A stretch of 10,165 nt of DNA from Baffinella frigidus (lineage: Eukaryota > Cryptophyceae > Cryptomonadales > Baffinellaceae), in the NCBI GenBank assembly GCA_026770585.1, contig MU646535.1, positions 320,217 through 330,381 on the forward strand, in the 5' to 3' direction. A program made the translations under genes and the position numbers. Positions 1-5,904 of the stretch are shown piece by piece (within the stretch, counting starts at the first letter, position 1; each line of letters starts with the position of its first letter). The notes below the pieces were generated by a model, which was not told the DNA's origin, made no database searches, and saw only the letters and a list, made by a program, of their open reading frames with translations.

Positions 1-13
1 GGGGGGGGGGGGG
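1..13. repeat. Poly-G run at the window edge
   Basis: The window opens with thirteen consecutive G residues. Similar long G runs occur inside the window (6289-6300 and around 6521), so this may be genuine. Its position at the very edge also fits an assembly break at a homopolymer. Confidence 0.7.
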
Positions 14-385
14 TTGGTGCGGGAACTTGAGTCGGCGCTTCTGCTCGAGAAGGTGCGCCGCCCCTCTGTAATCCACTCGGAGCCAGAAATTTTTGCCTAA
101 GTCAATTCCCTCTGAAAGCCAGCGCCTTGAGTCAAATGCCTGCTCCCAGAGTAGGTCTATCTAAATAAAATGGCAACTTACTGCCGAAGATCAGCTTTGT
201 TGACTTAAGGTAAAATATCCTGACTCGCAGTGTAATCTATATCTGGAGTGCCACGCCAGTTCATCAATGCGAATTTCAAACGCAACGCTTCGCGCTAAAC
301 GTGTTCCGTGGCACCAAAAAACGTTAAACCGCCGCTGCTCGAGAAGGTGACTGCACGCCGCGAAACCGAAGAAGGTGCTGCCTTG
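14..385. other. Unassigned sequence with small inverted repeats
   Basis: I recognise no gene here. Short imperfect inverted repeats are visible: about 90-105 with 198-212 (GCCTAAGTCAA against TTGACTTAAGG), and 248-255 with 307-314 (GTGCCACG/CGTGGCAC). The 15-mer CTGCTCGAGAAGGTG occurs directly repeated at 41-55 and 335-349. In one frame it reads LLEKV, and the second copy stays open to a TAG at 424-426. That is too short to call a gene. The paired arms suggest an old, decayed foldback. Confidence 0.4.
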
Positions 386-558
386 CCACGCAAGAGTGTA
401 GGGCAGAGTGGCCTGCAGGAGAAATAGCCAGATCTGGCTATTTTCAAATGTTCATAAGTCAACATTCTCCCCAGAGAAAAATCGAAATTTCGGGAAGTTG
501 ATACAAAGTCCGTGTGAACTGACTTGTTTTCCCAGGTCTGTGTTACACTCTTGCGTGG
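386..558. mobile_element. Foldback (MITE-like) element
   Basis: The outer 15 bases CCACGCAAGAGTGTA at 386-400 are perfectly inverted at 544-558. The trinucleotide TTG flanks both ends (383-385 and 559-561) and may be a short target-site duplication. Inside, off centre, lies a separate perfect palindrome at 422-443. No transposase is encoded in the 173 bases, so if mobile it would be non-autonomous. The short TSD makes the family assignment open. Confidence 0.55.
422..443. repeat. 22-base perfect palindrome
   Basis: Positions 422-432 are the exact reverse complement of 433-443, centred on AGATCT. It lies inside the 386-558 foldback but is not at its centre, so it is an independent hairpin or a nested insertion scar. 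Confidence 0.85.
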
Positions 559-700
559 TTGGTTTCATTCTCGGCATGGCAAAGAGGGCACATCGCTCTA
601 ACCGTGGCGGTGGGCTCACTCCGAACACCTGAACCGGAATTCCTGAACCCCAAACCCCAACCCACAATCGCTAACCCCTAACCCCTAGCCATTATTCTCT

Positions 701-784
701 GAACCCCAAACCCTAGCCCCCATGCAGTGTCGCCCTCAACCCCCTCATCTAGTGTCGCCCTAACCCCTCAACCCCAACCCCCAA
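701..784. other. Unoccupied paralogue of the 1018-1198 insertion site
   Basis: This segment matches the sequence on both sides of the foldback at 1018-1198. On the left, 701-725 is the same as 993-1017 up to and including ATGC. On the right, the sequence after ATGC (GTGTCGCCC, a C run, CTCATC, then GTGTCG and C-rich repeats) matches 1203-1260 with scattered changes. It carries one ATGC (722-725) where the filled copy has two. Confidence 0.75.
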
Positions 785-799
785 AACCCGAACCCGCAG

Positions 800-815
800 C
801 TTCCCCGGTCGACAG
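800..815 (+). pseudogene. Short decayed copy of the 1450-1612 exon start
   Basis: The acceptor-like CCCGCAG ending at 799 and the next 14 or so bases (CTTCCCCGGTCGA) match the start of the exon-like fragment at 1450 (CTTCTCCGCTCGA). After about 815 the sequence returns to C-rich repeat. It is a remnant too short to encode anything. Confidence 0.5.
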
Positions 816-919
816 AACCTAACCATGAATCCCTGAACCCAAACCTCTAACCCGTATTCGGTAAAATTCCCGAACCCTAAACCCCAACCCGCATCCACTA
901 AACCCAACCCCGCCTGCAG

Positions 920-970
920 CTGTCGCGGTCGATAAAGGCGGGGAGCAAATCGCCAAGATAGAGAAGAGCC
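920..970 (+). pseudogene. Decayed copy of the 1450-1510 exon start
   Basis: After a CTGCAG acceptor-like site, about 50 bases match 1450-1502, ending in GCCAAGATAGAGAAGAGCC against GCCAAGATGGAGAAGAGCC. A two-base length difference near 938-943 breaks the reading frame relative to the longer copy, and the ATG equivalent is ATA. The match stops at 970, where C-rich sequence resumes. Confidence 0.65.
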
Positions 971-1017
971 ATCCCCCTAACCGTTACTCACGGAACCCCA
1001 AACCCTAGCCCCCATGC

Positions 1018-1198
1018 TTATCTCCGGAAACAGTATAAAAATACTGTTTTTGGCCACGTGTAAAGTTGATTCTCCCCTTGGAAACAAGCCACTTTTGGCG
1101 TGTTTTGTGATGATACGCCAAAAGTGGCTTGTTTTCAAGGGGGGAATCAACTTTACGCGTGGCCAAAAACAGTATTTTTATACTGTTTCCGCATATGA
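1018..1198. mobile_element. MITE-like foldback element with ATGC target duplication
   Basis: Two nearly perfect arms (core 1025-1191) fold around a short loop near 1100-1115. The termini are TTATCTCCGGAAAC on the left and, reading inward from the right, TCATATGCGGAAAC. ATGC lies directly outside both ends (1014-1017 and 1199-1202). A paralogous empty site at 701-784 has a single ATGC. There is no coding sequence, so it is non-autonomous. The 5'-TNAT end and 4-base duplication are shared with elements at 1854, 4370 and 8413. The arms differ at only a few positions, suggesting a young insertion. Confidence 0.85.
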
Positions 1199-1274
1199 AT
1201 GCGGTGTCGCCCGAACCCCCCTCATCCGGTGTCGGCCTAATCCCTCACCCCAACCCCCCAACCTCATCCGGACC

Positions 1275-1424
1275 AGTATTTCTGAGAAATACGATTTCGG
1301 GGACCACCGATGCGATTCTGGTGTATCTTAAGGCTATATATTGTGAAGTTACTGCTATGAAAGGCCAACATGAACAGCCCCTCAGCCTTAACATACACCA
1401 AAATCGTATTCCTCGGGAATACCC
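1275..1424. repeat. Imperfect inverted repeat beside the exon fragment
   Basis: The left arm (about 1277-1335) holds GTATTTCTGAGAAATACGATT and further on TGGTGTATCTTAAGGCT. The right arm (about 1383-1418) is their reverse complement with a contracted middle (AGCCTTAACATACACCA, then AATCGTATTCC). An additional 20 or so bases in the left arm, including a second partial GATT, explain the length difference. I see no clear target duplication. The arms enter the upstream part of the reading frame leading into 1450, so that upstream frame should not be taken as coding. Confidence 0.55.
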
Positions 1425-1449
1425 GCCGTGATGAACTCCCACACCCGCA

Positions 1450-1612
1450 GCTTCTCCGCTCGATCGAAGCGGATCAAATCGCCAAGATGGAGAAGAGCCT
1501 GAAGCACCTCTGCGGCGTCGAGCTCGAGGAGTTGTCGGAAGAGCAATGCCAAGCCCTCCAAGAATCCATCCGGGGCCACCTGCAGGTCATCCACTCGAGG
1601 CTAGAAATGTGA
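1450..1612 (+). pseudogene. Exon-like fragment with a K-box-like or coiled-coil helix
   Basis: After an acceptor-like CCCGCAG (1443-1449) the frame is open for 53 codons to a TGA at 1610-1612. It begins LLRSIEADQIAKMEKSLKHL, continues with VELEELSEEQCQALQESI and ends SRLEM. The charged, leucine-spaced pattern predicts amphipathic helix. The layout 'KHL-G-EL-LS-EE-LQ-I--SRLE' resembles the K-box keratin-like region of plant MIKC MADS proteins, but I see no MADS domain and the match may be general coiled-coil similarity. Codon third positions are GC-rich, unlike the flanks. Two decayed copies of its 5' end (800 and 920) sit just upstream. It is probably a terminal exon or a captured gene fragment, and I cannot show that it is expressed. 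Confidence 0.5.
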
Positions 1613-1613
1613 C

Positions 1614-1784
1614 TATTTTACAAGTTTGAACTCTACAAGTCCTTTACAAGTGGACCGCTGTGTTGTAATTTTCACACAAATAGGGTCGTTTGGTCACGTT
1701 TCTGGGGGAATTCCCCCAGATACGTGACCAAGCCCGCCCGTGACTGGTACAAATTTCAACAACCCCACATTTAAAATACGGGGC
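1614..1784. mobile_element. Foldback element, family of 2845-2988
   Basis: The centre is a 42-base palindrome (1690-1731, one mismatched pair) around GAATTC with TTGGTCACG arms. Pairing continues more loosely outwards: GTTGTAATTT on the left against AAATTTCAAC on the right, and TATTTTA against TAAAATA at the ends. The order GTGACCAA, then GGTACAAAT, then ACATTTAA on the right is repeated in the element at 2845-2988, so the two are relatives. Ends are approximate and no target duplication is evident. Confidence 0.55.
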
Positions 1785-1800
1785 CACCTACAGGTGATGA
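1779..1800 (+). repeat. Short duplicate of the exon-fragment 3' part
   Basis: The GGGGCCACCT-CAGGT-AT segment just after the foldback matches bases 1572-1592 inside the exon-like fragment, with a few differences. It may be a target-adjacent duplication or a remnant of another exon copy. Confidence 0.4.
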
Positions 1801-1853
1801 GTCTTTCCTCAATCGCTCATTGGGAGCCCTGGGGTGGTTTGTGTATCACGTGT

Positions 1854-2018
1854 TCATAGGATAATGGACTAAAAATGGGGTGGTTGGGCTTACGGAATTG
1901 CCTACCGTAGGCCGTAGGGCTCCTATGACCAAAAAGTCCTAGGATTTTGGCCTACAGTAGGAGGTCCTAGGCAATACCGTAGGCCTAAATAACCCATTTT
2001 TAGTCCATTACCCTATTA
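1854..2018. mobile_element. MITE-like foldback element with GTGT target duplication
   Basis: The termini are TCATAGGATAATGG and, reading inward from the right, TAATAGGGTAATGG. Pairing continues through GACTAAAAATGGG and TACGG-ATTGCCTA. GTGT occurs immediately outside both ends (1850-1853 and 2019-2022). The middle is rich in CCTAGG/CCTACAGTAGG words that also appear in the foldback at 2680-2793. It is 165 bases long with no coding potential. End structure and duplication length match the elements at 1018, 4370 and 8413. Confidence 0.75.
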
Positions 2019-2038
2019 GTGTCGCCATAAATCCTAAT

Positions 2039-2148
2039 TCTGCCTGAGTAAAACTGGGCTCTCCATAAAACACATTTAGGGCAGAAACTCAAGTACAACA
2101 GGGCAACTATTTTTTTTATTATTGCGAGCCGAGGTTTACTCAATCAGA
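2039..2148. mobile_element. Small foldback element
   Basis: TGAGTAAAACTGGGCTC at 2045-2061 pairs with 2126-2142 at 15 of 17 positions, and the pairing restarts at TCTG/CAGA at the outer ends. The loop contains an AT-rich run (about 2108-2123). I found no target duplication. It sits between two larger foldbacks. Confidence 0.5.
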
Positions 2149-2158
2149 GCTAAAAACC

Positions 2159-2372
2159 ACCTATTGTCGAAATGGGCTCCGCGCGGCAAAAATCGAGGTC
2201 AGGTCAGCAACATTTCCCCATTTTTGGCCTTTTTGTGTCATCTTATGGGTAGGTGATGCTATTTTGACATAAAAATCATGCCTAAGATAGCATGAAAGTC
2301 CATTTTTGGAACATTTCCTGATTTCCTGACCTGACCTCGATTCCGCGCGAATCCTATTTCGACAATACAGGT
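2159..2372. mobile_element. Foldback element, about 214 bases
   Basis: The outer ACCT..ATTGTCGAAAT pairs with ATTTCGACAAT..AGGT, with a two-base difference near the tip. Inside, CGCGCGG and TCGAGGTCAGGTCAG pair with CTGACCTGACCTCGA and CCGCGCG. The loop contains a smaller inverted word (ATGCCTAAGATAGCAT at 2278-2293), versions of which recur in the element at 3007-3185. There is no target duplication and no ORF. Confidence 0.7.
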
Positions 2373-2376
2373 CCAG

Positions 2377-2651
2377 CTACGCGGGTAGGGGTTCAGGCTT
2401 TACAAAATCCCCACGGTCACGGCGTGAGCGTTGGGTTGGAGTCATTCATGATATCTTAAGCCTTGGTTGGAGCCATTTATGATATCTTAAGCCTTGGTTG
2501 GAGCCATTTATGATATCCTAAGCCTTGGTTTGATGCCTCAATAGCATATCCTTGTTTATCTTAATCTTATCTTGATAGATTCATATAAACAAGGAAGGCT
2601 CAGATATCAACGAGAATCAAATCTCTGAAACCCGAACCGGCGCTCGCGTAG
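2377..2651. mobile_element. Composite foldback with internal tandem repeats
   Basis: CTACGCG at 2377-2383 is inverted at 2645-2651, and the following GTTC-GG-TT words also pair (about 2390-2402 against 2623-2638). Inside lie a three-copy 31-base tandem (2435-2527) and a stem of 11 base pairs (2549-2559 with 2585-2595, TCCTTGTTTAT). A trinucleotide AGC flanks both sides loosely. It may be two or more insertions nested together. Confidence 0.5.
2435..2527 (+). repeat. 31-base tandem repeat, three copies
   Basis: Units 2435-2465, 2466-2496 and 2497-2527 begin GTTGGAG and end TATC(T/C)TAAGCCTTG, differing at two or three positions in total. A fourth, decayed unit may start at 2528. There are no spacers, so it is a minisatellite rather than a CRISPR-like array. 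Confidence 0.9.
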
Positions 2652-2679
2652 AGCCTCCCCTCCAACTCAAACCCCTACA

Positions 2680-2793
2680 GGGTTACCTCGCTCATCAAAA
2701 AGCGCCCCCCCCCAGGACCCTACAGTAGGCCCATGCATAGGGTCCTATGGTGGTCCTAGGGGGGGGAGCGCTTTCTTATGCGCGAGGTACCCC
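2680..2793. mobile_element. C/G-run foldback element
   Basis: The arms read GGGTTACCTCGCTCATCAA then AAAGCGC and a C9 run on the left, mirrored by a G8 run, AGCGCTTT, CTTATGCGCGAGGTACCC on the right. Between them AGGACCCTACAGTAGG is mirrored by CATAGGGTCCTATGGTGGTCCT. The homopolymer arms would make a very stable hairpin. A half copy of the left arm occurs at 8588-8632. No target duplication was found. Confidence 0.65.
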
Positions 2794-2844
2794 TGCACCG
2801 GGAGCGGCCCGATGACAGGACTGTCCACACGAGGCTACAACTGG

Positions 2845-2988
2845 CCTTTTTTACAAAACCTTCTTTTGGAGGTTCACGCGGGAGTCGGTCACGTAACTCT
2901 ATGAAATTCCGTAGAGTTAGGTGACCAACTTGATCACAACTCAGTACAAATCCTGGACGCGACCTTAAAACCAACATTTAAGAAAAGG
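2845..2988. mobile_element. Foldback element, family of 1614-1784
   Basis: The central palindrome 2887-2926 (GGTCACGTAACTCTA against TAGAGTTAGGTGACC) surrounds GAAATTCC. The outer CCTTTT at 2845 pairs with AAAAGG at 2983-2988. Right of centre the order GTGACCAA, AGTACAAAT, ACATTTAA repeats that of the 1614-1784 element. Ends are approximate. Confidence 0.5.
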
Positions 2989-3006
2989 GCAATGTCAGCC
3001 TTGTGT

Positions 3007-3185
3007 GGGTGTACCGTGTGTCGCTGGGAATTTAATTTCGGAACAAGACAGAATATGTCCCGCTATCTTAGGCTTCCGACGCCGAAGCTAAGGGTGTATA
3101 TGCTATTTTAGGCATAAATGATGCTATCTTACGCCTTTTTACGTGGACAGATTCTGGTATGTTCCGAGATGAAATTGGTACACCC
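3007..3185. mobile_element. Foldback element, about 179 bases
   Basis: GGGTGTACC at 3007-3015 is inverted perfectly at 3177-3185. Inward, AATTT-AT-TCGGAACA and CAGAAT-TGTCC pair with GGACAGATTCTG and TGTTCCGAGATGAAATT, allowing a left-arm insertion of about 13 bases. The middle has a GC-centred stem (CTTAG..TTC around 3068-3091) and two copies of an ATGCTATYTTAGGC-type word shared with 2159-2372. Confidence 0.65.
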
Positions 3186-3435
3186 TGGTACAAATCCGCT
3201 AGCTCCACACGATCGATCCGGCCCTGGCTCATCCCCGAACCCCCAACCCTTGAATGGTACCGAGATGGGAGTGTGCGATTTTTGAAAAGTCAACAGCGCA
3301 CGAAAAGTGGACTCTAAACTCCAACCCCTCGACCACAGAGTGTAGCCTTCTCCCGGGAGCAATCCGCGTTTTATGATAAAAGCCTTTTATCTGATTTTTT
3401 TAATTAATCAATGCCTTTCTACTCTACCAACAAAA
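3186..3435. other. Unassigned spacer
   Basis: I recognise no gene, array or long inverted repeat here. A short stem at 3375-3391 (GATAAAA/TTTTATC, three-base loop) is followed by a T-rich stretch. The words GGTAC and CCGAGATG recur near 3175 and 3245. Confidence 0.4.
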
Positions 3436-3634
3436 ATCACTACGCAATTGGATCCCACCCACGCCAGAGGGCTCGAGGAAAACCGACGCCTTATCCACGC
3501 CAGATCTGGCGTCGGTTGACTTAAGTACGCAGGGGATTTCCCCTGAAAGATGTCAAAAGTGGATGTTTCGAGCCCTCTGGCGTGGACTAGTAATGACCAC
3601 ACTAGTAACTAGTGTGATCCAATTGTGTAGTGAT
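3436..3634. mobile_element. Nested foldback element next to the telomere-like array
   Basis: ATCACTAC-CAATTGGATC forms the outer arms (3436-3454 against 3617-3634). A second conserved block, CCACGCCAGAGGGCTCGA, pairs with TCGAGCCCTCTGGCGTGG, with about 30 additional bases in the right arm that form their own palindrome (CACACTAGT/ACTAGTGTG, 3598-3616). The loop contains a further hairpin, AACCGACGCC/GGCGTCGGTT (3481-3490 with 3508-3517), enclosing ACGCCAGATCTGGCGT. The outer arm resembles the inner arm of the element at 8413-8543. Canonical CCCTAAA repeats start seven bases beyond its right end. Confidence 0.75.
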
Positions 3635-3640
3635 GTGCGT

Positions 3641-4087
3641 TAAACCCTAAACCCTAAACCCTAAACCCTGAACCCTGCATCCTGAACCCTGAACCTTGAA
3701 CCCTGAACCCTGGACCCTGAACCTTGAACCCTGAACCCTGTACCCTGAACCCTGAACCCTGAACCCTGAACCCTGAACCCTGAACCCTGAACCCTGAACC
3801 CTGAACCCTGGACCCTGGACCCTGGACCCTGAACCCTGAACCCTGAACTTTGAACCCTGAACCCTGGACCTTGAACCCTGGACCCTGGACCCTGGACCCT
3901 GGACCCTCAACCCTGAACCCCAAACCCTCAACTCTACACTTGAAATCCTGAACCCTGAACTCTGAACCCTGAACCCTGGACCTTGAACCCCGAACCCTCA
4001 ACCCTCAACCCTCAACCCTCAACCCCCAACCCTCAACCCTCAACCCTCAACCCTCAAACCTCAACCCTCAACCTGCAACCCTCAACC

Positions 4088-4154
<67 letters not shown>

Positions 4155-4225
4155 AACCTCAACCCTCAACCTGCAACCCTCAACCCTCAACTCTCAACCC
4201 TCAACCCTCAACCCTGAAGCACAGG
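3641..4225. repeat. Interstitial telomere-like heptamer array with variant domains
   Basis: The array begins with canonical TTAAACCCTAAACCCTAAACCC, then becomes mainly CCCTGAA with CCCTGGA interspersed (about 3668-3905), passes through a mixed zone (3905-3990), and is CCCTCAA from about 3990 to 4220. The seven-base phase is kept almost throughout. This is the plant/alga-type telomere unit on its C-strand after mutation and local homogenisation. Because 21 bases hold three units, every frame lacks stops for long stretches and gives spurious seven-residue repeat peptides. Confidence 0.9.
4051..4208 (+). repeat. 98-base duplication inside the heptamer array
   Basis: The variant units CTCAAACC, CTGCAACC and CTCAACTCTCAACC occur in the same order and spacing at 4051 onward and 4149 onward. 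The offset is 98 bases, exactly 14 heptamers. Sharing of private variants shows a block duplication, by unequal exchange or slippage, rather than independent telomerase addition. Confidence 0.75.
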
Positions 4226-4365
4226 GTGTGACGGAGCACATATCCGCGCGCCGAAGCCACGTCAAGGTCAGCTATTCCAATTGTGGGACTGTTTTCGTGC
4301 CCACCAGTGTATTACCAGCTATTCCTCGCTAGACCCCAAAGCCTCAACGTCTGCCATGCCTCGCT
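4226..4365. other. Unassigned sequence between array and foldback
   Basis: I see no gene or clear repeat between the end of the heptamer array and the target duplication of the next element. GC-rich words (CCGCGCGCCGAAGCC) occur near 4240-4255. Confidence 0.4.
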
Positions 4366-4369
4366 AAAT

Positions 4370-4583
4370 TAATAGGTGGCGCCTATAACTATAGATTTGT
4401 AAAGTAGCTTTCGTGGTACGAATTTTAAAACCCGGCTCATTTGAAACTCGAAAAGGCTCCAACTCTTTTATTAACCCCCGATGGTTGAAAAATTTGTACC
4501 TGAAACGAACGACTTGACAAATCTGAAATTTGTACCTGAAACGAACGACTTTACAAATCTGTGGTTATGGGCTTCGATTATGA
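4370..4583. mobile_element. MITE-like foldback element with AAAT target duplication
   Basis: Ends are TAATAGGTGGCGCC on the left and, reading inward from the right, TCATAATCGAAGCC. The arms improve inward: AGATTTGTAAAGT at about 4393-4405 matches the reverse complement of ACTTTACAAATCT at about 4548-4560. AAAT is repeated directly outside both ends (4366-4369 and 4584-4587). A 36-base tandem duplication lies in the right arm. Termini and 4-base duplication follow the pattern of the elements at 1018, 1854 and 8413. Confidence 0.7.
4490..4561 (+). repeat. 36-base tandem duplication in the foldback arm
   Basis: AAATTTGTACCTGAAACGAA begins at 4490 and again at 4526. The two 36-base units differ at one position (GACTTGAC against GACTTTAC). 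The duplication lengthens the right arm of the 4370-4583 element and must postdate the formation of that arm. Confidence 0.9.
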
Positions 4584-4591
4584 AAATCTTA

Positions 4592-4673
4592 AATCCTGAA
4601 CCCTGAACCGTTCAGGTCCAGGGTTCAGGGTTTTGGGTTCGGAGTTCAGGGTTCAGGGATCAGGGATCAGGGT
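4592..4673. repeat. Telomere-like units that change strand
   Basis: Two CCCTGAA-type units (4595-4610) are followed by TTCAGGG-type units on the same strand (about 4620-4672), so C-strand meets G-strand tail to tail around 4610-4618. Just after, ACGCACATCACTAC (4677-4690) is the exact inverse of 3627-3640 at the other side of the array region. Confidence 0.7.
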
Positions 4674-4718
4674 GGAACGCACATCACTACTTAAATCCTG
4701 AACCCTGAACCTCTAACC

Positions 4719-5340
4719 GGAGAAGATGCAGCTTTTGACGTCCGGAGAGCTCTCTCCACAAGACTACGCCTCGTGGCTGTTCGACCTCCTCACTGTAGAA
4801 AATCCCTCTCTGAAGATAGCCCGCTGTGTGGCTCATCCGTAAAGCCACACAGCTGAGCCGTTGAGCCACACAACCGTCGAGTCACCGTCTTGCGGATAGA
4901 GCCACACAGCTTACGAAGCCCTAACCCCGCACATGAGATGATGCAGCTGCCTCATAACCTCTTAACATGAATACCGCATAACCTGATACCAGGAGAAGAT
5001 GCAGCTTTTGACGTCCGGAGAGCTCTCTCCACAAGACTACGCCTCGTGGCTGTTCGACCTCCTCACTGTAGAAAATCCCTCTCTGAAGATAGCCCGCTGT
5101 GTGGCTCATCCGTAAAGCCACACAGCTGAGCCGTTGAGCCACACAACCGTCGAGTCACCGTCTTGCGGATAGAGCCACACAGCTTACGAAGCCCTAACCC
5201 CGCACATGAGATGATGCAGCTGCCTCATAACCTCTTAACATGAATACCTCATAACCTGATACCAGGAGAAGATGCAGCTTTTACGTCCGGGGAGCTCTCT
5301 CCACAAGACTACGCCTCGTGGCTGTTCGACCTCCTCACTG
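4719..5340 (+). repeat. 273-base tandem repeat, two full copies and a partial
   Basis: Copies start with GGAGAAGATGCAGC at 4719, 4992 and 5265. The first two are complete, and by eye differ at one base near the end (ATACCGCAT against ATACCTCAT). The third diverges after CTCCTCACTG at about 5340 and carries a deleted G and other changes in its first 30 bases. The unit contains AGCCACACA words and a stem, GCTGTGTGGCT/AGCCACACAGC (4823-4833 with 4843-4853, and +273). Open frames on the minus strand occur identically in both copies but show no recognisable domain. Confidence 0.95.
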
Positions 5341-5779
5341 CAAGAACACGCCGAGGTACACCCCCTAAGATAAGGAATTTAGGGTGTATGTATTCATGGC
5401 GAGACCGGGCTGGGGCTTTGGGCTTAGTGTGTAGGTTTTAGTGTCTCGTGGCTGTTCAACCTCCTCACTGCAAGAACACGCCGAGGTGCACCCCCCTAGG
5501 TCGTGTGGGTGGGAGGGAAACTCCGCCACTCTCTAGGGTGGGAACTCCGGTCGACACCGAGCCAGGATGACTACTGCGTCAATGAGGGGAGCTCTCTCCA
5601 CACGACTACGCCTCGTGGCTGTTTGACCACCTCACTGCCAGAACACGCCGAGGTGCACCCCATGAGATATTTAGGGTGTATGCATTCATGGCGAGCTCGG
5701 GTTAGGGTTCACGGCTTAGGGTGTAGGTTTTAGTGTCTCGCGGTTGTTTGATCTCCTTACTGCAAGAAGATGCCGAGGT
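5289..5779 (+). repeat. Pair of related blocks, about 297 bases apart
   Basis: The blocks starting at 5289 and 5586 (both GGGGAGCTCTCTCC) run in parallel through the core motif, GCACCCC/TACACCCC, TTTAGGGTGTATG, ATTCATGGCGAG, GTGTAGGTTTTAGTGTCTCG and a second core motif. They differ more than the 273-base copies do. The first block also contains an unrelated GC-rich stretch (5495-5585) with nothing recognisable in it. Confidence 0.8.
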
Positions 5780-5904
5780 TTGGGGGCTGGGGTTTTGGGG
5801 TTAGGGGTTAGGGGTTGGGGGTTGGGGATCGGGGGGTTGGGGTCAAGGTTAGGGGTTGAGCCTGTTGGACCTCCTCACTGCAAGAAGACGCTGAGGTACA
5901 CCCC
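5316..5904 (+). repeat. Dispersed 45-base core motif
   Basis: A sequence beginning TCGTGGCTGTTCGACCTCCT, then CACTGCAAGAACACGCCGAGG and usually ending in a TGCACCCC-like tail, occurs at 5316, 5446, 5613, 5738 and, without its first bases, at 5862. The same first half lies inside the 273-base units at 4771 and 5044. One frame is open (SWLFDLLTARTRRG), but copies 5613 and 5738 differ irregularly, so coding is not supported. Telomere-like repeats follow several copies directly. Confidence 0.75.
5780..5860. repeat. G-strand telomere-like patch
   Basis: TTAGGGG, TTGGGG and TTTTGGGG units run on the + strand with several runs of four or more G. The patch could form G-quadruplexes. It faces the C-strand array at 5905-6080 across one copy of the core motif. 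Confidence 0.7.

Larger units (their letters stand above)
627..910. repeat. Decayed telomere-like C-strand sequence
   Basis: Runs of AACCCC, CCCTAAC and CCCAAAC recur throughout on the + strand, strongly C over G, as in the C-strand of a TTTAGGG-type telomere repeat after heavy mutation. Embedded are two copies of the motif GTGTCGCCCT (about 727 and 753). This is an interstitial array, not a chromosome end, because unrelated sequence lies on both sides. Confidence 0.65.

Noticed and set aside
408-632. Plus-strand open frame of 74 codons and its minus-strand counterpart
   Set aside because: Both cross the right arm of the 386-558 foldback and run into C-rich repeat, and neither shows a recognisable domain or signal.
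2435-2527. CRISPR-like array
   Set aside because: The 31-base units are directly adjacent without spacers, there are only three copies, and the context is eukaryotic. The 36-base pair at 4490-4561 fails for the same reason.
3375-3410. Rho-independent terminator-like stem followed by T run
   Set aside because: The stem is AT-rich and short, no gene ends before it, and the window is eukaryotic nuclear DNA.
3647-4231. Long open frames on both strands with seven-residue repeats (VQGSGFR and NPQPSTL type)
   Set aside because: They arise because 21 bases hold three heptamer units, so each frame repeats every seven codons and lacks stops. All frames and both strands are open, and the sequence is a decayed telomere array.
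4687-5142. Duplicated minus-strand frame starting MAQRLSCVALRM
   Set aside because: It exists twice only because the 273-base unit is duplicated. The C-terminal parts differ by unrelated flanks, and no domain or codon bias supports it.
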